A stretch of DNA of 64,000 nucleotides, from contig NC_064767.1 in NCBI RefSeq assembly GCF_011397635.1, positions 16,407,537 to 16,471,536 of the forward strand, given 5' to 3'. The DNA comes from Epinephelus fuscoguttatus (lineage: Eukaryota > Chordata > Actinopteri > Perciformes > Serranidae). Position numbers and translations under genes: made by a program. The notes below the pieces were generated by a model, which did no database searches, was not told the DNA's origin, and was given only the letters and a program-made list of their open reading frames with translations. Positions 59,221 to 64,000 of this stretch are shown piece by piece. How positions within the stretch are numbered: the first letter of the stretch is position 1; the number at the start of each line of letters is the position of its first letter.

Positions 59221-60024
59221 CAACTAAACTGTTTACCGTCTGACATTTTTAGTTATCAATTCTGTTATTTTTAAAGCACATTTCTAATGTCACACAACAT
59301 TGTGCCTAGGCTTGTAGCACCCTCTAGTGGATTTAAAATGTGTGACAACAAGCAGGTCAGTTGAAGGTCATGAATAATTGACACTTATTTTTAACCCATT
59401 TAGTATTAGCAAGCTGTATAAACATTTACGCTTGAATTAGGTTTAGATTTAATTTCAAATGTGTTAAATGAGTAAATAAAAGTAAAGTTAATATATGGTT
59501 TACACACTAGTGAAGTTGTAAGCTGACATTTTTAACTGTTAAGTAATATCTTTGTCAATAATTATAATTTCTCCCATGAAGCATCCGCAGTTAATTTATA
59601 GACTGATAACCCAATATATACATTTGACTGTAATCACATTTTCTGATATTTGATTACACACGTGAAGAATACCTTACAGTGTTTTATGAGGCATTTATTC
59701 ACTGTTATACACATGTACCAATTATTCACAGGTTTAAAATTGTAAATGATTTTTTTTTTTCAATCAATGTCAGAAAATGCTGATAAAAGGTCTGTCACAA
59801 TTTTACAGAACCCTGTGTGTATTTAAATTAATTAATCAATTCTGTTGGCCAACTACTGATCCAAACCGTACAGTTCAGTTTCCCAAAATAGAGGACAAAT
59901 AGAAAATTTAAAAAACGGCAATTATTGTTTGCACAATGTGAGGTGTTCTAGTGAGTTATTGTATGGTTTTTTTTCTCCTCTCAATTTTACTACTTCTCTT
60001 CGACAGCACAAAAAAATTCAAACA
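59221..60024. other. Short intergenic, zranb1 to minisatellite
   Basis: A/T-rich, no ORF or repeat structure recognised. Confidence 0.5.
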
Positions 60025-61805
60025 AGTTTTAGTATAATATGGTGTAAAAATGTCAGAGAAAAAGTCACAGTATAAAACCGGTAAAACCAGTGTATACAAA
60101 TGTCATAAAGTCAAAGTGTTATATGTCATAAAAATGTCTTTAAATAAGTTGTAATATTATTTGTAAAACAATACTTTAAAAAATGTTCTATACATCATAA
60201 AAGTGTGTCAAAGCGATAATAATGAAAATGTCATGAAAAAGTCATAGTATAGTATGTTATTAAAAAAATATCGGAAAAAAGTCAGAGGATACTATGGCAT
60301 TAAAAATGTCACAAAAAGTCATAGTACAGTATGTCATTAAAAATGTTACCAAAAAAGTCATAGTATAGTATAACATTAAAAATGTCATAAATATATCATA
60401 GTATAGTGTGTCAATAATAATTTCACAAAAAAGTCACAGTATACTATGCCATTAAACATGTCATTAAAATTTCATAGTATAGTATGGCATTAAAGATGTC
60501 ATTAAAAAGTCACTGTATAGTATGTCATATAAAATGTCACTGAAAAGCCACAGTATAGTATGGCGTTGAAAATATCATTAAAAAGTCATAGTATAGCATG
60601 CCAAAAAAACTGTCAAAAATGTCATACTATAGCATGGTGAAAAAACTGTTCAAAAAGTCATAGTATAACATGTCAAAAAAACTGTTGAAAATGTCATAGT
60701 ATAGTAGGGTGAAAAAACTGTTCAAAATGTCATAGTATAGCATGCCGAAAAAAAACGTCAAAAACATCATTGTATAGCATGCCGAAAAACGTCATAGTAT
60801 AGCATGTCCAAAAAAACATAAAAAAAAGTCATACTGTAGCATGTTAAAAAAAACTGCAAAAGATGTCATAATCATAGACTGTATAAATAATAGCATGTCA
60901 AAAAAACTGCTAAAAACGCCATAGTATAGCGTGTTGAAAAACATCATAGTATAGCATGCTGAAACAACTGTCCAAAATGTCATAGTATAGCATGTGGGGA
61001 AAAAACTGCTTTAAACATCATAGTATAGCATATCGTAAAAATGTCATAGTATAGCGTGTCAAAAAAACTGCTGAAAACGTCATAATATAGCATGTTGTAA
61101 AAACTGTGAAAAACATCATAGTATGGCATGACAAAAACGTCATTGCATAGCATGTCAAAAAACCTGCTAAAAACGCCATACTATAGCATGTTCAAAAACA
61201 TCACAGTATAGCATGCTGAAAAAACTGTCCAAAATGCCAACAGTGTCATAGTATAGTATGTAAAAAAACAGGCAAAAAACGTCATAATATAGCATGTTGA
61301 AAAAACTGTGAAAAACGTCATAGTGTAGCATGTTGAAAAAACTGCAAAAGATGTCATAATATAGCATGACAAAAAACGTCATTGCATAGCATGTCAAAAA
61401 ACTGCTACAAACACCATAGTATAGCGTGTTGAAAAACATCATACTATAGCATGCTGAAAAAACTGTCCAAAATGTCATAGTATAGCATGTCGAAAAAAAT
61501 GCTTTAAACATCATAGTATAGCATATCGTAAAAAGGTTGTAGTATAGCATGTCGAAAAAACTGCTAAAAACGTCATAGTATAGTGACAACCCCTCCACTC
61601 TTCCGTGTGGTGCTGGTGTACTGTGTGTCATAATGTCAAAATGTCATAGTATGGTATGTTTCAAAAACTACTAAAAAAGTCGTAGTATAGGATGTCGAAA
61701 AAATTGTCAAAAATGTCATATATAGTATGTTTGAAAAACTGCTATAAATGTCATAGTATTACATGTCAAAAAAAACTGTCAAAAATGTGGTAGTATAGCA
61801 TAGCA
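60025..61805. repeat. AT-rich minisatellite array, ~36-bp unit, with higher-order structure
   Basis: Roughly 45-50 diverged units built on GTCATAGTATAGCATGTC plus an A-run and CTGTCAAAAAT. The left part (60.25-60.6 kb) favours GTATGTCATTAAAAATGTCA and the right part GCATGTCGAAAAAACTGC. A longer block repeats at about 240-255-base spacing (starts near 60894, 61151 and 61390). A non-repeat insert of about 60 bases sits at 61579-61640. The long minus-strand ORF here is a by-product of the repeat. It lies between the convergent zranb1 and ctbp2 3' ends. Confidence 0.95.
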
Positions 61806-62040
61806 TATAGCAGTATATTTACCAAATGGAAGTAAGAAAAAATAATTCAATAGCAAAATCTACACTGACTTTTTAATGTATGTTGAACAATGAATGTATA
61901 ATTTTAAGATTACTAACGCTGACAGTGTCAGTGAATTCCTCCATTTTGGAGGATTTTTAAGCATCTTACAAACATCTGTGAAAAAAAAGTATCCAGAAAG
62001 AAAAGAAAAACACATCGCACAGAGCCATAATCATCAATCA
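61806..62040. other. Short intergenic before the ctbp2 3' end
   Basis: A/T-rich; nothing recognised. Confidence 0.5.
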
Positions 62041-63606
62041 GAACAGTAAGTTTTATTTATTGTTTCCAGCTGCACTGTATGCTATATGTTCACCTTGTAC
62101 AAGAAACAAATACAAATACTCACACTAAAAACCAAACAGTCTGCTAGCAGCCGTCTCTTGCTAACATCATGGGGCTAAAAGGGATGGATGTGGCTGCTGC
62201 TGTCCACAGAGGGCATGATGCCCCCGAGAGCCACAGCTGGCTTTCATTAGAGCAGAAAAACAAAGAAGAAGAAACTATAAGGAGGAGAGGGCGGGGTCGT
62301 TCACATAAGACTATGATTATAAGAACATTTAACAAGGCAATACAAATCTAACAGGACTGAAAACCTTGAACATCAAAAAACGTACATTTGATATATATAT
62401 ATAAAAAAAATATACCACAATGGAGAAAGAGGTGGAGACGTGAAAAGCAATAATCCAGTCTTTTTTTTCTTCTCTGGTCAGATTTGGACATATTTGAATG
62501 TTGATCTTTTTTTTTCCTGAGTCAGTAAGAGATTTACTGTTTCTGTAATTTCCTACTTCGCTAGCTGGTGCTGCAACATACTGTAGGTCCTTTGGATGCA
62601 AACAAGTCATATTTGGGATGCTGTTCATGACAATAACCAAATATTGTAGGTACCTCAGTTCAGCAAAGTTGGAAAAGTTACAACAGCAATATTTAATTGA
62701 TGTGACACACTCAACATACAATATCTAACCACGAATGGCAGTCTGTTTTATCCTCCTTTTTTTAATATATTTTTTTTGGTTAGAAAGGGTAATTTTGCCT
62801 CATAAGCCGAAACATTCTTCATGGAACTACTGCCCCGCATCTTGTCTCTACATTCATGGGCCACCAGCCACGACGATAAGAAAAGAGTAAAGATGGAGTC
62901 CAGATTTCTGATGGAGACGGCAGATACTGCTGTTGTCATCAGCTGACTTTTCTTGTCTGCTAAACAAAACTGTGAATCCATTCATTTTCACACACTGAAG
63001 AACAGAAAACAGATATTCACTTGCAACAGAAACACAGAATATAAGCTAAACAGAGGAAAAGTAAAAAACAAAACAAAATAACACGAGACATGTTTGCGCT
63101 GCAATGGGTGGAGCTGACGAGGAAGAGGAGGAAATGAGGCTTGACGGATCATTTACGAAGTCACTGTCCCTTCAAGCTCTTACGTTAAAGCAGAGAGGAC
63201 GGGTCGGAGTTCCATCCTGCACGTGGAAATGTCAACGTGTCCCAGAAGTCAGGAGGAATCCCCCCTGAAATATATTCAAAAATAAAGATAAAAACTAAAA
63301 TATCACGTAAATCAATGAAGAACAAAAACAGATAGGGGGGGAGGAAAAGGTTTCAGATCATCGTCGCATGAGTTTGACGGTCAGTCCCATCTCAGTGTGG
63401 CAGCTCATCCACTGTCCTCACTCAGGGCTTAGTGGTTTCATACAAAAAGAAAACGTGTGAAACGTTGCCCGGCAGGCAGTCTGCTGGTAGGTTCAGATGG
63501 CTGAAGTCAAGCGTACAGTTGGATGGTTGAGTTGGTAGGGTTTCTGTTTTTTTTTTTTTGTTTGTTTACAACGGTTTTAGCCCCCTGCTCGGTCACAGCA
63601 GCAGTC
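62041..63606 (-). other. ctbp2: ctbp2 3' UTR
   Basis: Lies downstream of the ctbp2 stop on the minus strand. TTTATTTATTG at 62053-62063 reads as overlapping AATAAA signals on the minus strand, so cleavage is probably just below 62050. Contains a short (TA)n near 62391-62402 and several T/A runs. No coding exon. Confidence 0.6.
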
Positions 63607-63790
63607 CTACGGCTCAGTCATGTGCTCTCTCATGGGGTCGCCATGTTTGGAGGGTTGGTTGGGGGAGGTGGCCTGTGACGGATGGGTACCGGGGGGCAGG
63701 GTGTGGGCGATGGGCACTCCCCCAGGCACCAACCCCTCCATAGGTCCGGGTATCCCACCGGGGGCGACGCCCACCACACCAGGAGGGAAT
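63607..63790 (-). CDS. ctbp2: CtBP2 last coding exon (C-terminus)
   Basis: C-terminal binding protein 2 is an NAD(H)-dependent-fold transcriptional corepressor that recruits chromatin modifiers to PxDLS factors; its alternative RIBEYE form sits at synaptic ribbons. After a CTCCAG acceptor (minus), the exon completes an Arg codon and encodes FPPGVVGVAPGGIPGPMEGL, VPGGVPIAHTLPPGTHPSQA, SPNQPSKHGDPMREHMTEP and a TGA/TAG-type stop at 63607-63609. Human CtBP2 ends with the same layout (GVAPGGLPAAMEGIIPGGIP, PSPNQPTKHGD). This is the flexible tail after the dehydrogenase domain. The other exons lie beyond 64000. Synteny and strand agree with human. Confidence 0.92.
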
Positions 63791-64000
63791 CTGGAGGAGG
63801 ACAGGAAATGATCAACAGGCGTGATACAGAGCAAAACTGTTTAACTTAAAGTAACCTTCTTTTTTTTTTTATTTACAAAACGGCAAATCCTGGAGAAAGC
63901 CTGCTGCTGCTCATCTGTTACACTTTTTTCCCCACCACAAATATTTGTTGCTCCTGATCATTAGCGTCTGAAGTGGGATTTTATAATAACTGCTAATTAA
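63791..64000 (-). other. ctbp2: ctbp2 last intron, partial
   Basis: Intron upstream of the last coding exon; the window ends inside it. Confidence 0.8.

Noticed and set aside
61167-61631. 154-residue minus-strand ORF rich in Tyr, Phe, Cys and Met
   Set aside because: It lies wholly in the 36-bp repeat array, so the peptide is just the repeat translated; no other support for a gene.
1-64000. Search for a prokaryotic-type system, CRISPR array, viral insertion or toxin gene
   Set aside because: None seen; all coding sequence is spliced vertebrate gene content and all mobile DNA is eukaryotic transposons.

Overview
This is a vertebrate nuclear genome window, almost certainly from a ray-finned (teleost) fish. 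Genes are split into short exons by GT/AG introns. Introns are full of fish-type repeats: hAT-like and TTAA-flanked piggyBac-like MITEs, LINE 3' ends, tRNA-derived SINEs and (CA)n arrays. The proteins are fish versions of human genes at 10q26.13. I see no prokaryotic operons, CRISPR arrays, tRNA or rRNA genes, and no viral genes.

Layout. (1) 1-13.2 kb: 5' end of fam53b on the minus strand. A probable first coding exon lies at 304-384 inside a 5' exon running to 579, followed by a 12.4 kb first intron and a CpG-rich candidate promoter/exon 1 near 12.97-13.2 kb. (2) 16.0-22.9 kb: eef1akmt2 (METTL10), minus strand, six coding exons, complete. (3) 22.98-29.45 kb: abraxas2 (FAM175B/Abro1), plus strand, nine coding exons, complete, followed by a long 3' UTR. 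It is head-to-head with eef1akmt2, with at most 110 bp between start codons. (4) 33.0-59.2 kb: zranb1 (Trabid), plus strand, a noncoding first exon and nine coding exons, complete. (5) 60.03-61.80 kb: an A/T-rich minisatellite with higher-order structure. (6) 62.0-64.0 kb: the 3' end of ctbp2, minus strand, with its last coding exon at 63607-63790.

From memory, the order fam53b-eef1akmt2-abraxas2-zranb1-ctbp2 and all orientations match human 10q26.13, so this is an old conserved block. Functional links: Abraxas2 scaffolds the K63-specific BRISC deubiquitinase, and Trabid is an OTU deubiquitinase for K29/K33/K63 chains. EEF1AKMT2 methylates the translation factor eEF1A, FAM53B is linked to beta-catenin nuclear localisation, and CtBP2 is a transcriptional corepressor.

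Exon boundaries were set by hand from reading-frame continuity, splice-site dinucleotides and remembered human proteins. For the three complete genes the summed exon lengths stay in frame from start to stop. Transcript ends, the fam53b parts and most repeat family names are less certain. No ordinary gene here looks broken. The most notable signals are the nearly overlapping divergent start codons, two tandem uORFs before fam53b, nested transposons with readable target duplications, and the minisatellite.
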